Made by a program: the position numbers and the translations under genes
The notes under the pieces: model-generated
Told to the model about the DNA's origin: nothing
Database searches by the model: none
What the model saw: only the letters and a program-made list of their open reading frames with translations
In this document: piece after piece, positions 13,801-28,800 of the stretch
Numbering within the stretch: position 1 is the first letter of the stretch
Layout of the letters: each line of letters starts with the position of its first letter
Assembly: GCF_037975245.1 (NCBI RefSeq)
Contig: NC_092568.1
Coordinates: forward strand, 40,000,631-40,064,630
Direction of reading: 5' to 3'
Source of the DNA: Apostichopus japonicus
Taxonomy: Eukaryota; Echinodermata; Holothuroidea; Aspidochirotida; Stichopodidae
DNA: 64,000 nt

Positions 13801-16800
13801 TGATATACGGTACAATTTGGGGTACTGTTTTCAGTTTTGAGTATTAGGTTGTGGAAAATTTGAAGTGCCTCCTCAAGTTAACTGCTAAGTCTGAGCTCAA
13901 ACAATTGTTTTGTATTGTACACAAGTCTTTGAACAAAATTTTCCAACTTTGACATCATATTTCAGACAAGAAACTATTGCACTATATACCGTAACTTGTG
14001 CTATGCAGTACAGTGTATGGGGGTACTGCATTTTATTTTGAAGTACTATTTTAACTTTGGAGTCCTTGCATGTGATAATCGGAAATGAAAAATCAAGTAA
14101 CTTGCTATGACTGAGCTCAAATATGTGTTTCTTATAGTTAACAAATCCATCAACTAAACTTTTCCAACTTCAACTTCTAATTTTAGAGACAAAACTAGGA
14201 AAAGTCACATTGATCGTGATATACGGTACAATTTGGGGTACTGTTTTCAGTTTTGAGTACTAGGTTGTGGAAAATTTGAAGTGCCTCCTCAAGTTAACTG
14301 CTAAGTCTGAGCTCAAACAATTGTTTTGTATTTTACACAAGTGTTTGAACAAAATTTTCCAACTTTGACTTCATATTTCAGACAAGAAACTATTGCACTT
14401 TATATACCGTAACTTGTGCTATACAGTAAAGTGTATGGGGGTACTGCATTTTATTTTGAAGTACTATTTTAACTTTGGAGTCCTTGCATGTGATAATTGG
14501 AAATGAAAAATCAAGTAACTTGCTATGACTGAGCTCAAATATGTGTTTCTTATAGTTAACAAATCCATCAACTAAACTTTTCCAACTTCAACTTCTAATT
14601 TTAGAGACAAAACTAGGAAAAGTCACATTTATCGTGATATACGGTACAATTTGGGGTACTGTTTTCAGTTTTGAGTACTAGGTTGTGGAAAATTTGAAGT
14701 GGCTCCTCAAGTTAACTGCCAAGTATGAGCTCAAACATTTGTTTTGTATTGTACACAAGTCTTTGAACAAAATTTTTCCAACTTTGACTTCATATTTCAG
14801 ACAAGAAACTATTGCACTTTATATACCGTAACTTGTGCTATACAGTACAGTGTATGGGGGTACTGCATTTTATTTTGAAGTACTATTTTAACTTTGGAGT
14901 CCTTGCATGTGATAATTGGAAATGAAAAATCAAGTAACTTGCTATGACTGAGCTCAAATATGTGTTTCTTATAGTTAACAAATCCATCAACTAAACTTTT
15001 CCAACTTCAACTTCTAATTTTAGAGACAAAACTAGGAAAAGTCACATTTATCGTGATATACGGTACAATTTGGGGTACTGTTTTCAGTTTTGAGTACTAG
15101 GTTGTGGAAAATTTGAAGTGGCTCCTCAAGTTAACTGCCAAGTATGAGCTCAAACATTTGTTTTGTATTGTACACAAGTCTTTGAACAAAATTTTTCCAA
15201 CTTTGACTTCATATTTCAGACAAGAAACTATTGCACTTTATATACCGTAACTTGTGCTATACAGTACAGTGTATGGGGGTACTGCATTTTATTTTGAAGT
15301 ACTATTTTAACTTTGGAGCCTTGCATGTGATAATCGGAAATGAAAAATCAAGTAACTTGCTATGACTGAGCTCAAATATGTGTTTCTTATAGTTAACAAA
15401 TCCATCAACTAAACTTTTCCAACTTCAACTTCTAATTTTAGAGACAAAACTAGGAAAAGTCACATTTATCGTGATATACGGTAAAATTTGGGGTACTGTT
15501 TTCAGTTTTGAGTACTAGGTTGTGGAAAATTTGAAGTGCCTCCTCAAGTTAACTGCTAAGTCTGAGCTCAAACAATTGTTTTGTATTGTACACAAGTCTT
15601 TGAACAAAATTTTCGAACTTTGACTTCATATTTCAGACAAGAAACTATTGCACTATACACCGTAACTTGTGCTATACAGTACAGTGTATGGGGGTACTGC
15701 ATTTTATTTTGAAGTTCTATTTTAAATTTGGAGTCCTTGCATGTGATAATCCGAAATGAGAAATCAAGTAACTTGCTATGACTGAGCTCAAATATGTGTT
15801 TCTTATAGTTAACAAATCCATCAACTAAACTTTTCCAACTTCAACTTCTAATTTTAGAGACAAAACTAGGAAAAGTCACATTTATCGTGATATACGGTAC
15901 AATTTGGGGTACTGTTTTCAGTTTTGAGTACTAGGTTGTGGAAAATTTGAAGTGGCTCCTCAAGTTAACTGCCAAGTATGAGCTCAAACATTTGTTTTGT
16001 ATTGTACACAAGTCTTTGAACAAAATTTTTCCAACTTTGACTTCATATTTCAGACAAGAAACTATTGCACTATAGACCGTAACTTGTGCTATACAGTACA
16101 GTATATGGGGGTACTGCATTTTATTTTGAAGTTCTATTTTAACTTTGGAGTCCTTGCATGTGATAATCGGAAATGAAAAATCAAGTAACTTGCTATGACT
16201 GAGCTCAAATATGTGTTTCTTATAGTTAACAAATCCATCAACTAAACTTTTCCAGCTTCAACTTCTAATTTTAGAGACAAAACTAGGAAAAGTCACATTT
16301 ATCGTGATATACGGTACAATTTGGGGTACTGTTTTCGGTTTTGAGTAATAGGTTGTGGAAAATTTGAAATGGCTCCTCAAGTTAACTGCCAAGTATGAGC
16401 TCAAACAATTGTTTTGTATTGTACACAAGTCTTTGAACAAAATTTTCCAACTTTGACATCATATTTCAGACAAGAAACTATTGCACTATATACCGTAACT
16501 TGTGCTATGCAGTACAGTGTATGGGGGTACTGCATTTTATTTTGAAGTACTATTTTAACTTTGGAGTCCTTGCATGTGATAATCGGAAATGAAAAATCAA
16601 GTAACTTGCTATGACTGAGCTCAAATATGTGTTTCTTATAGTTAACAAATCCATCAACTAAACTTTTCCAACTTCAACTTCTAATTTTAGAGACAAAACT
16701 AGGAAAAGTCACATTGATCGTGATATACGGTACAATTTGGAGTACTGTTTTCAGTTTTGAGTACTAGGTTGTGGAAAATTTGAAGTGCCTCCTCAAGTTA

Positions 16801-19800
16801 ACTGCTAAGTCTGAGCTCAAACATTTGTTTTGTATTGTACACAAGTCTTTGAACAAAATTTTTCCAACTTTGACTTCATATTTCAGACAAGAAACTATTG
16901 CACTATAGACCGTAACTTGTGCTATACAGTACAGTATATGGGGGTACTGCATTTTATTTTGAAGTTCTATTTTAACTTTGGAGTCCTTGCATGTGATAAT
17001 CGGAAATGAAAAATCAAGTAACTTGCTATGACTGAGCTCAAATATGTGTTTCTTATAGTTAACAAATCCATCAACTAAACTTTTCCAACTTCAACTTCTA
17101 ATTTTAGAGACAAAACTAGGAAAAGTCACATTTATCGTGATATACGGTACAATTTGGGGTACTGTTTTCAGTTTTGAGTATTAGGTTGTGGAAAATTTGA
17201 AGTGCCTCCTCAAGTTAACTGCTAAGTCTGAGCTCAAACAATTGTTTTGTATTGTACACAAGTCTTTGAACAAAATTTTCCAACTTTGACATCATATTTC
17301 AGACAAGAAACTATTGCACTATATACCGTAACTTGTGCTATGCAGTACAGTGTATGGGGGTACTGCATTTTATTTTGAAGTACTATTTTAACTTTGGAGT
17401 CCTTGCATGTGATAATCGGAAATGAAAAATCAAGTAACTTGCTATGACTGAGCTCAAATATGTGTTTCTTATAGTTAACAAATCCATCAACTAAACTTTT
17501 CCAACTTCAACTTCTAATTTTAGAGACAAAACTAGGAAAAGTCACATTGATCGTGATATACGGTACAATTTGGGGTACTGTTTTCAGTTTTGAGTACTAG
17601 GTTGTGGAAAATTTGAAGTGCCTCCTCAAGTTAACTGCTAAGTCTGAGCTCAAACAATTGTTTTGTATTTTACACAAGTGTTTGAACAAAATTTTCCAAC
17701 TTTGACTTCATATTTCAGACAAGAAACTATTGCACTTTATATACCGTAACTTGTGCTATACAGTACAGTGTATGGGGGTACTGCATTTTATTTTGAAGTT
17801 CTATTTTAACTTTGGAGTCCTTGCATGTGATAATCCGAAATGAGAAATCAAGTAACTTGCTATGACTGAGCTCAAATATGTGTTTCTTATAGTTAACAAA
17901 TCCATCAACTAAACTTTTCCAACTTCAACTTCTAATTTTAGAGACAAAACTAGGAAAAGTCATATTTATCGTGATATACGGTACAATTTGGGGTACTGTT
18001 TTCAGTTTTGAGTACTAGGTTGTGGAAAATTTGAAGTGGCTCCTCAAGTTAACTGCCAAGTATGAGCTCAAACATTTGTTTTGTATTGTACACAAGTCTT
18101 TGAACAAAATTTTTCCAACTTTGACTTCATATTTCAGACAAGAAACTATTGCACTATAGACCGTAACTTGTGCTATACAGTACAGTATATGGGGGTACTG
18201 CATTTTATTTTGAAGTTCTATTTTAACTTTGGAGTCCTTGCATGTGATAATCGGAAATGAAAAATCAAGTAACTTGCTATGACTGAGCTCAAATATGTGT
18301 TTCTTATAGTTAACAAATCCATCAACTAAACTTTTCCAACTTCAACTTCTAATTTTAGAGACAAAACTAGGAAAAGTCACATTTATCGTGATATACGGTA
18401 CAATTTGGGGTACTGTTTTCAGTTTTGAGTATTAGGTTGTGGAAAATTTGAAGTGCCTCCTCAAGTTAACTGCTAAGTCTGAGCTCAAACAATTGTTTTG
18501 TATTGTACACAAGTCTTTGAACAAAATTTTCCAACTTTGACATCATATTTCAGACAAGAAACTATTGCACTATATACCGTAACTTGTGCTATGCAGTACA
18601 GTGTATGGGGGTACTGCATTTTATTTTGAAGTACTATTTTAACTTTGGAGTCCTTGCATGTGATAATCGGAAATGAAAAATCAAGTAACTTGCTATGACT
18701 GAGCTCAAATATGTGTTTCTTATAGTTAACAAATCCATCAACTAAACTTTTCCAACTTCAACTTCTAATTTTAGAGACAAAACTAGGAAAAGTCACATTG
18801 ATCGTGATATACGGTACAATTTGGGGTACTGTTTTCAGTTTTGAGTACTAGGTTGTGGAAAATTTGAAGTGCCTCCTCAAGTTAACTGCTAAGTCTGAGC
18901 TCAAACAATTGTTTTGTATTTTACACAAGTGTTTGAACAAAATTTTCCAACTTTGACTTCATATTTCAGACAAGAAACTATTGCACTTTATATACCGTAA
19001 CTTGTGCTATACAGTACAGTGTATGGGGGTACTGCATTTTATTTTGAAGTACTATTTTAACTTTGGAGTCCTTGCATGTGATAATTGGAAATGAAAAATC
19101 AAGTAACTTGCTATGACTGAGCTCAAATATGTGTTTCTTATAGTTAACAAATCCATCAACTAAACTTTTCCAACTTCAACTTCTAATTTTAGAGACAAAA
19201 CTAGGAAAAGTCACATTTATCGTGATATACGGTACAATTTGGGGTACTGTTTTCAGTTTTGAGTACTAGGTTGTGGAAAATTTGAAGTGCCTCCTCAAGT
19301 TAACTGCTAAGTCTGAGCTCAAACATTTGTTTTGTATTGAAAACAAGTCTTTGAACAAAATTTTTCCAACTTTGACATCATATTTCAGACAAGAAACTAT
19401 TGCACTTTATATACCGTAACTTGTGCTATACAGAACAGTGTATGGGGTACTGCATTTGATTTTGAAGTACTATTTTAACTTTGGAGTCCTTGCATGTGAT
19501 AATCGGAAATGAAAAATCAAGTAACTTGCTATGACTGAGCTCAAATATGTGTTTCTTATAGTTAACAAATCCATCAACTAAACTTTTCCAGCTTCAACTT
19601 CTAATTTTAGAGACAAAACTAGGAAAAGTCACATTTATCGTGATATACGGTACAATTTGGGGTACTGTTTTCGGTTTTGAGTAATAGGTTGTGGAAAATT
19701 TGAAATGGCTCCTCAAGTTAACTGCCAAGTATGAGCTCAAACATTTGTTTTGTATTGTACACAAGTCTTTGAACAAAATTTTTCCAACTTTGACTTCATA

Positions 19801-22800
19801 TTTCAGACAAGAAACTATTGCACTATAGACCGTAACTTGTGCTATACAGTACAGTATATGGGGGTACTGCATTTTATTTTGAAGTTCTATTTTAACTTTG
19901 GAGTCCTTGCATGTGATAATCGGAAATGAAAAATCAAGTAACTTGCTATGACTGAGCTCAAATATGTGTTTCTTATAGTTAACAAATCCATCAACTAAAC
20001 TTTTCCAACTTCAACTTCTAATTTTAGAGACAAAACTAGGAAAAGTCACATTTATCGTGATATACGGTACAATTTGGGGTACTGTTTTCAGTTTTGAGTA
20101 TTAGGTTGTGGAAAATTTGAAGTGCCTCCTCAAGTTAACTGCTAAGTCTGAGCTCAAACAATTGTTTTGTATTGTACACAAGTCTTTGAACAAAATTTTC
20201 CAACTTTGACATCATATTTCAGACAAGAAACTATTGCACTATATACCGTAACTTGTGCTATGCAGTACAGTGTATGGGGGTACTGCATTTTATTTTGAAG
20301 TACTATTTTAACTTTGGAGTCCTTGCATGTGATAATCGGAAATGAAAAATCAAGTAACTTGCTATGACTGAGCTCAAATATGTGTTTCTTATAGTTAACA
20401 AATCCATCAACTAAACTTTTCCAACTTCAACTTCTAATTTTAGAGACAAAACTAGGAAAAGTCACATTGATCGTGATATACGGTACAATTTGGGGTACTG
20501 TTTTCAGTTTTGAGTAATAGGTTGTGGAAAATTTGAAGTGCCTCCTCAAGTTAACTGCTAAGTCTGAGCTCAAACATTTGTTTTGTATTGTACACAAGTC
20601 TTTGAACAAAATTTTTCCAACTTTGACTTCATATTTCAGACAAGAAACTATTGCACTATAGACCGTAACTTGTGCTATACAGTACAGTATATGGGGGTAC
20701 TGCATTTTATTTTGAAGTTCTATTTTAACTTTGGAGTCCTTGCATGTGATAATCGGAAATGAAAAATCAAGTAACTTGCTATGACTGAGCTCAAATATGT
20801 GTTTCTTATAGTTAACAAATCCATCAACTAAACTTTTCCAACTTCAACTTCTAATTTTAGAGACAAAACTAGGAAAAGTCACATTTATCGTGATATACGG
20901 TACAATTTGGGGTACTGTTTTCAGTTTTGAGTATTAGGTTGTGGAAAATTTGAAGTGCCTCCTCAAGTTAACTGCTAAGTCTGAGCTCAAACAATTGTTT
21001 TGTATTGTACACAAGTCTTTGAACAAAATTTTCCAACTTTGACATCATATTTCAGACAAGAAACTATTGCACTATATACCGTAACTTGTGCTATGCAGTA
21101 CAGTGTATGGGGGTACTGCATTTTATTTTGAAGTACTATTTTAACTTTGGAGTCCTTGCATGTGATAATCGGAAATGAAAAATCAAGTAACTTGCTATGA
21201 CTGAGCTCAAATATGTGTTTCTTATAGTTAACAAATCCATCAACTAAACTTTTCCAACTTCAACTTCTAATTTTAGAGACAAAACTAGGAAAAGTCACAT
21301 TGATCGTGATATACGGTACAATTTGGGGTACTGTTTTCAGTTTTGAGTACTAGGTTGTGGAAAATTTGAAGTGCCTCCTCAAGTTAACTGCTAAGTCTGA
21401 GCTCAAACAATTGTTTTGTATTTTACACAAGTGTTTGAACAAAATTTTCCAACTTTGACTTCATATTTCAGACAAGAAACTATTGCACTTTATATACCGT
21501 AACTTGTGCTATACAGTACAGTGTATGGGGGTACTGCATTTTATTTTGAAGTACTATTTTAACTTTGGAGTCCTTGCATGTGATAATTGGAAATGAAAAA
21601 TCAAGTAACTTGCTATGACTGAGCTCAAATATGTGTTTCTTATAGTTAACAAATCCATCAACTAAACTTTTCCAACTTCAACTTCTAATTTTAGAGACAA
21701 AACTAGGAAAAGTCACATTTATCGTGATATACGGTACAATTTGGGGTACTGTTTTCAGTTTTGAGTACTAGGTTGTGGAAAATTTGAAGTGGCTCCTCAA
21801 GTTAACTGCCAAGTATGAGCTCAAACATTTGTTTTGTATTGTACACAAGTCTTTGAACAAAATTTTTCCAACTTTGACTTCATATTTCAGACAAGAAACT
21901 ATTGCACTTTATATACCGTAACTTGTGCTATACAGTACAGTGTATGGGGGTACTGCATTTTATTTTGAAGTACTATTTTAACTTTGGAGTCCTTGCATGT
22001 GATAATTGGAAATGAAAAATCAAGTAACTTGCTATGACTGAGCTCAAATATGTGTTTCTTATAGTTAACAAATCCATCAACTAAACTTTTCCAACTTCAA
22101 CTTCTAATTTTAGAGACAAAACTAGGAAAAGTCACATTTATCGTGATATACGGTACAATTTGGGGTACTGTTTTCAGTTTTGAGTACTAGGTTGTGGAAA
22201 ATTTGAAGTGGCTCCTCAAGTTAACTGCCAAGTATGAGCTCAAACATTTGTTTTGTATTGTACACAAGTCTTTGAACAAAATTTTTCCAACTTTGACTTC
22301 ATATTTCAGACAAGAAACTATTGCACTTTATATACCGTAACTTGTGCTATACAGTACAGTGTATGGGGGTACTGCATTTTATTTTGAAGTACTATTTTAA
22401 CTTTGGAGCCTTGCATGTGATAATCGGAAATGAAAAATCAAGTAACTTGCTATGACTGAGCTCAAATATGTGTTTCTTATAGTTAACAAATCCATCAACT
22501 AAACTTTTCCAACTTCAACTTCTAATTTTAGAGACAAAACTAGGAAAAGTCACATTTATCGTGATATACGGTAAAATTTGGGGTACTGTTTTCAGTTTTG
22601 AGTACTAGGTTGTGGAAAATTTGAAGTGCCTCCTCAAGTTAACTGCTAAGTCTGAGCTCAAACAATTGTTTTGTATTGTACACAAGTCTTTGAACAAAAT
22701 TTTCGAACTTTGACTTCATATTTCAGACAAGAAACTATTGCACTATACACCGTAACTTGTGCTATACAGTACAGTGTATGGGGGTACTGCATTTTATTTT

Positions 22801-25800
22801 GAAGTTCTATTTTAAATTTGGAGTCCTTGCATGTGATAATCCGAAATGAGAAATCAAGTAACTTGCTATGACTGAGCTCAAATATGTGTTTCTTATAGTT
22901 AACAAATCCATCAACTAAACTTTTCCAACTTCAACTTCTAATTTTAGAGACAAAACTAGGAAAAGTCACATTTATCGTGATATACGGTACAATTTGGGGT
23001 ACTGTTTTCAGTTTTGAGTACTAGGTTGTGGAAAATTTGAAGTGGCTCCTCAAGTTAACTGCCAAGTATGAGCTCAAACATTTGTTTTGTATTGTACACA
23101 AGTCTTTGAACAAAATTTTTCCAACTTTGACTTCATATTTCAGACAAGAAACTATTGCACTATAGACCGTAACTTGTGCTATACAGTACAGTATATGGGG
23201 GTACTGCATTTTATTTTGAAGTTCTATTTTAACTTTGGAGTCCTTGCATGTGATAATCGGAAATGAAAAATCAAGTAACTTGCTATGACTGAGCTCAAAT
23301 ATGTGTTTCTTATAGTTAACAAATCCATCAACTAAACTTTTCCAACTTCAACTTCTAATTTTAGAGACAAAACTAGGAAAAGTCACATTTATCGTGATAT
23401 ACGGTACAATTTGGGGTACTGTTTTCAGTTTTGAGTATTAGGTTGTGGAAAATTTGAAGTGCCTCCTCAAGTTAACTGCTAAGTCTGAGCTCAAACAATT
23501 GTTTTGTATTGTACACAAGTCTTTGAACAAAATTTTCCAACTTTGACATCATATTTCAGACAAGAAACTATTGCACTATATACCGTAACTTGTGCTATGC
23601 AGTACAGTGTATGGGGGTACTGCATTTTATTTTGAAGTACTATTTTAACTTTGGAGTCCTTGCATGTGATAATCGGAAATGAAAAATCAAGTAACTTGCT
23701 ATGACTGAGCTCAAATATGTGTTTCTTATAGTTAACAAATCCATCAACTAAACTTTTCCAACTTCAACTTCTAATTTTAGAGACAAAACTAGGAAAAGTC
23801 ACATTGATCGTGATATACGGTACAATTTGGGGTACTGTTTTCAGTTTTGAGTACTAGGTTGTGGAAAATTTGAAGTGCCTCCTCAAGTTAACTGCTAAGT
23901 CTGAGCTCAAACAATTGTTTTGTATTTTACACAAGTGTTTGAACAAAATTTTCCAACTTTCACTTCATATTTCAGACAAGAAACTATTGCACTTTATATA
24001 CCGTAACTTGTGCTATACAGTACAGTGTATGGGGGTACTGCATTTTATTTTGAAGTACTATTTTAACTTTGGAGTCCTTGCATGTGATAATTGGAAATGA
24101 AAAATCAAGTAACTTGCTATGACTGAGCTCAAATATGTGTTTCTTATAGTTAACAAATCCATCAACTAAACTTTTCCAACTTCAACTTCTAATTTTAGAG
24201 ACAAAACTAGGAAAAGTCACATTTATCGTGATATACGGTACAATTTGGGGTACTGTTTTCAGTTTTGAGTACTAGGTTGTGGAAAACTTGAAGTGCCTCC
24301 TCAAGTTAACTGCTAAGTCTGAGCTCAAACATTTGTTTTGTATTGAAAACAAGTCTTTGAACAAAATTTTTCCAACTTTGACATCATATTTCAGACAAGA
24401 AACTATTGCACTTTATATACCGTAACTTGTGCTATACAGAACAGTGTATGGGGTACTGCATTTGATTTTGAAGTACTATTTTAACTTTGGAGTCCTTGCA
24501 TGTGATAATCGGAAATGAAAAATCAAGTAACTTGCTATGACTGAGCTCAAATATGTGTTTCTTATAGTTAACAAATCCATCAACTAAACTTTTCCAGCTT
24601 CAACTTCTAATTTTAGAGACAAAACTAGGAAAAGTCACATTTATCGTGATATACGGTACAATTTGGGGTACTGTTTTCGGTTTTGAGTAATAGGTTGTGG
24701 AAAATTTGAAATGGCTCCTCAAGTTAACTGCCAAGTATGAGCTCAAACATTTGTTTTGTATTGTACACAAGTCTTTGAACAAAATTTTTCCAACTTTGAC
24801 TTCATATTTCAGACAAGAAACTATTGCACTATAGACCGTAACTTGTGCTATACAGTACAGTATATGGGGGTACTGCATTTTATTTTGAAGTTCTATTTTA
24901 ACTTTGGAGTCCTTGCATGTGATAATCGGAAATGAAAAATCAAGTAACTTGCTATGACTGAGCTCAAATATGTGTTTCTTATAGTTAACAAATCCATCAA
25001 CTAAACTTTTCCAACTTCAACTTCTAATTTTAGAGACAAAACTAGGAAAAGTCACATTTATCGTGATATACGGTACAATTTGGGGTACTGTTTTCAGTTT
25101 TGAGTACTAGGTTGTGGAAAACTTGAAGTGCCTCCTCAAGTTAACTGCTAAGTCTGAGCTCAAACATTTGTTTTGTATTGAAAACAAGTCTTTGAACAAA
25201 ATTTTTCCAACTTTGACATCATATTTCAGACAAGAAACTATTGCACTTTATATACCGTAACTTGTGCTATACAGAACAGTGTATGGGGTACTGCATTTGA
25301 TTTTGAAGTACTATTTTAACTTTGGAGTCCTTGCATGTGATAATCGGAAATGAAAAATCAAGTAACTTGCTATGACTGAGCTCAAATATGTGTTTCTTAT
25401 AGTTAACAAATCCATCAACTAAACTTTTCCAGCTTCAACTTCTAATTTTAGAGACAAAACTAGGAAAAGTCACATTTATCGTGATATACGGTACAATTTG
25501 GGGTACTGTTTTCGGTTTTGAGTAATAGGTTGTGGAAAATTTGAAATGGCTCCTCAAGTTAACTGCCAAGTATGAGCTCAAACATTTGTTTTGTATTGTA
25601 CACAAGTCTTTGAACAAAATTTTTCCAACTTTGACTTCATATTTCAGACAAGAAACTATTGCACTATAGACCGTAACTTGTGCTATACAGTACAGTATAT
25701 GGGGGTACTGCATTTTATTTTGAAGTTCTATTTTAACTTTGGAGTCCTTGCATGTGATAATCGGAAATGAAAAATCAAGTAACTTGCTATGACTGAGCTC

Positions 25801-28800
25801 AAATATGTGTTTCTTATAGTTAACAAATCCATCAACTAAACTTTTCCAACTTCAACTTCTAATTTTAGAGACAAAACTAGGAAAAGTCACATTTATCGTG
25901 ATATACGGTACAATTTGGGGTACTGTTTTCAGTTTTGAGTACTAGGTTGTGGAAAACTTGAAGTGCCTCCTCAAGTTAACTGCTAAGTCTGAGCTCAAAC
26001 ATTTGTTTTGTATTGAAAACAAGTCTTTGAACAAAATTTTCCAACTTTGACATCATATTTCAGACAAGAAACTATTGCACTATATACCGTAACTTGTGCT
26101 ATGCAGTACAGTGTATGGGGGTACTGCATTTTATTTTGAAGTACTATTTTAACTTTGGAGTCCTTGCATGTGATAATCGGAAATGAAAAATCAAGTAACT
26201 TGCTATGACTGAGCTCAAATATGTGTTTCTTATAGTTAACAAATCCATCAACTAAACTTTTCCAACTTCAACTTCTAATTTTAGAGACAAAACTAGGAAA
26301 AGTCACATTGATCGTGATATACGGTACAATTTGGGGTACTGTTTTCAGTTTTGAGTACTAGGTTGTGGAAAATTTGAAGTGCCTCCTCAAGTTAACTGCT
26401 AAGTCTGAGCTCAAACATTTGTTTTGTATTGTACACAAGTCTTTGAACAAAATTTTTCCAACTTTGACTTCATATTTCAGACAAGAAACTATTGCACTAT
26501 AGACCGTAACTTGTGCTATACAGTACAGTATATGGGGGTACTGCATTTTATTTTGAAGTTCTATTTTAACTTTGGAGTCCTTGCATGTGATAATCGGAAA
26601 TGAAAAATCAAGTAACTTGCTATGACTGAGCTCAAATATGTGTTTCTTATAGTTAACAAATCCATCAACTAAACTTTTCCAACTTCAACTTCTAATTTTA
26701 GAGACAAAACTAGGAAAAGTCACATTTATCGTGATATACGGTACAATTTGGGGTACTGTTTTCAGTTTTGAGTATTAGGTTGTGGAAAATTTGAAGTGCC
26801 TCCTCAAGTTAACTGCTAAGTCTGAGCTCAAACAATTGTTTTGTATTGTACACAAGTCTTTGAACAAAATTTTCCAACTTTGACATCATATTTCAGACAA
26901 GAAACTATTGCACTATATACCGTAACTTGTGCTATGCAGTACAGTGTATGGGGGTACTGCATTTTATTTTGAAGTACTATTTTAACTTTGGAGTCCTTGC
27001 ATGTGATAATCGGAAATGAAAAATCAAGTAACTTGCTATGACTGAGCTCAAATATGTGTTTCTTATAGTTAACAAATCCATCAACTAAACTTTTCCAACT
27101 TCAACTTCTAATTTTAGAGACAAAACTAGGAAAAGTCACATTGATCGTGATATACGGTACAATTTGGGGTACTGTTTTCAGTTTTGAGTACTAGGTTGTG
27201 GAAAACTTGAAGTGCCTCCTCAAGTTAACTGCTAAGTCTGAGCTCAAACATTTGTTTTGTATTGAAAACAAGTCTTTGAACAAAATTTTTCCAACTTTGA
27301 CATCATATTTCAGACAAGAAACTATTGCACTTTATATACCGTAACTTGTGCTATACAGAACAGTGTATGGGGTACTGCATTTGATTTTGAAGTACTATTT
27401 TAACTTTGGAGTCCTTGCATGTGATAATCGGAAATGAAAAATCAAGTAACTTGCTATGACTGAGCTCAAATATGTGTTTCTTATAGTTAACAAATCCATC
27501 AACTAAACTTTTCCAGCTTCAACTTCTAATTTTAGAGACAAAACTAGGAAAAGTCACATTTATCGTGATATACGGTACAATTTGGGGTACTGTTTTCGGT
27601 TTTGAGTAATAGGTTGTGGAAAATTTGAAATGGCTCCTCAAGTTAACTGCCAAGTATGAGCTCAAACATTTGTTTTGTATTGTACACAAGTCTTTGAACA
27701 AAATTTTTCCAACTTTGACTTCATATTTCAGACAAGAAACTATTGCACTATAGACCGTAACTTGTGCTATACAGTACAGTATATGGGGGTACTGCATTTT
27801 ATTTTGAAGTTCTATTTTAACTTTGGAGTCCTTGCATGTGATAATCGGAAATGAAAAATCAAGTAACTTGCTATGACTGAGCTCAAATATGTGTTTCTTA
27901 TAGTTAACAAATCCATCAACTAAACTTTTCCAACTTCAACTTCTAATTTTAGAGACAAAACTAGGAAAAGTCACATTTATCGTGATATACGGTACAATTT
28001 GGGGTACTGTTTTCAGTTTTGAGTATTAGGTTGTGGAAAATTTGAAGTGCCTCCTCAAGTTAACTGCTAAGTCTGAGCTCAAACAATTGTTTTGTATTGT
28101 ACACAAGTCTTTGAACAAAATTTTCCAACTTTGACATCATATTTCAGACAAGAAACTATTGCACTATATACCGTAACTTGTGCTATGCAGTACAGTGTAT
28201 GGGGGTACTGCATTTTATTTTGAAGTACTATTTTAACTTTGGAGTCCTTGCATGTGATAATCGGAAATGAAAAATCAAGTAACTTGCTATGACTGAGCTC
28301 AAATATGTGTTTCTTATAGTTAACAAATCCATCAACTAAACTTTTCCAACTTCAACTTCTAATTTTAGAGACAAAACTAGGAAAAGTCACATTGATCGTG
28401 ATATACGGTACAATTTGGGGTACTGTTTTCAGTTTTGAGTACTAGGTTGTGGAAAATTTGAAGTGCCTCCTCAAGTTAACTGCTAAGTCTGAGCTCAAAC
28501 ATTTGTTTTGTATTGTACACAAGTCTTTGAACAAAATTTTTCCAACTTTGACTTCATATTTCAGACAAGAAACTATTGCACTATAGACCGTAACTTGTGC
28601 TATACAGTACAGTATATGGGGGTACTGCATTTTATTTTGAAGTTCTATTTTAACTTTGGAGTCCTTGCATGTGATAATCGGAAATGAAAAATCAAGTAAC
28701 TTGCTATGACTGAGCTCAAATATGTGTTTCTTATAGTTAACAAATCCATCAACTAAACTTTTCCAACTTCAACTTCTAATTTTAGAGACAAAACTAGGAA

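Noticed and set aside
12594-28630. Recurrent 62-92-codon minus-strand frames beginning MQYPHILYC inside the satellite
   Set aside because: They recur because the DNA repeats; they are interrupted in most monomers, and variation falls at all codon positions. They are not genes.
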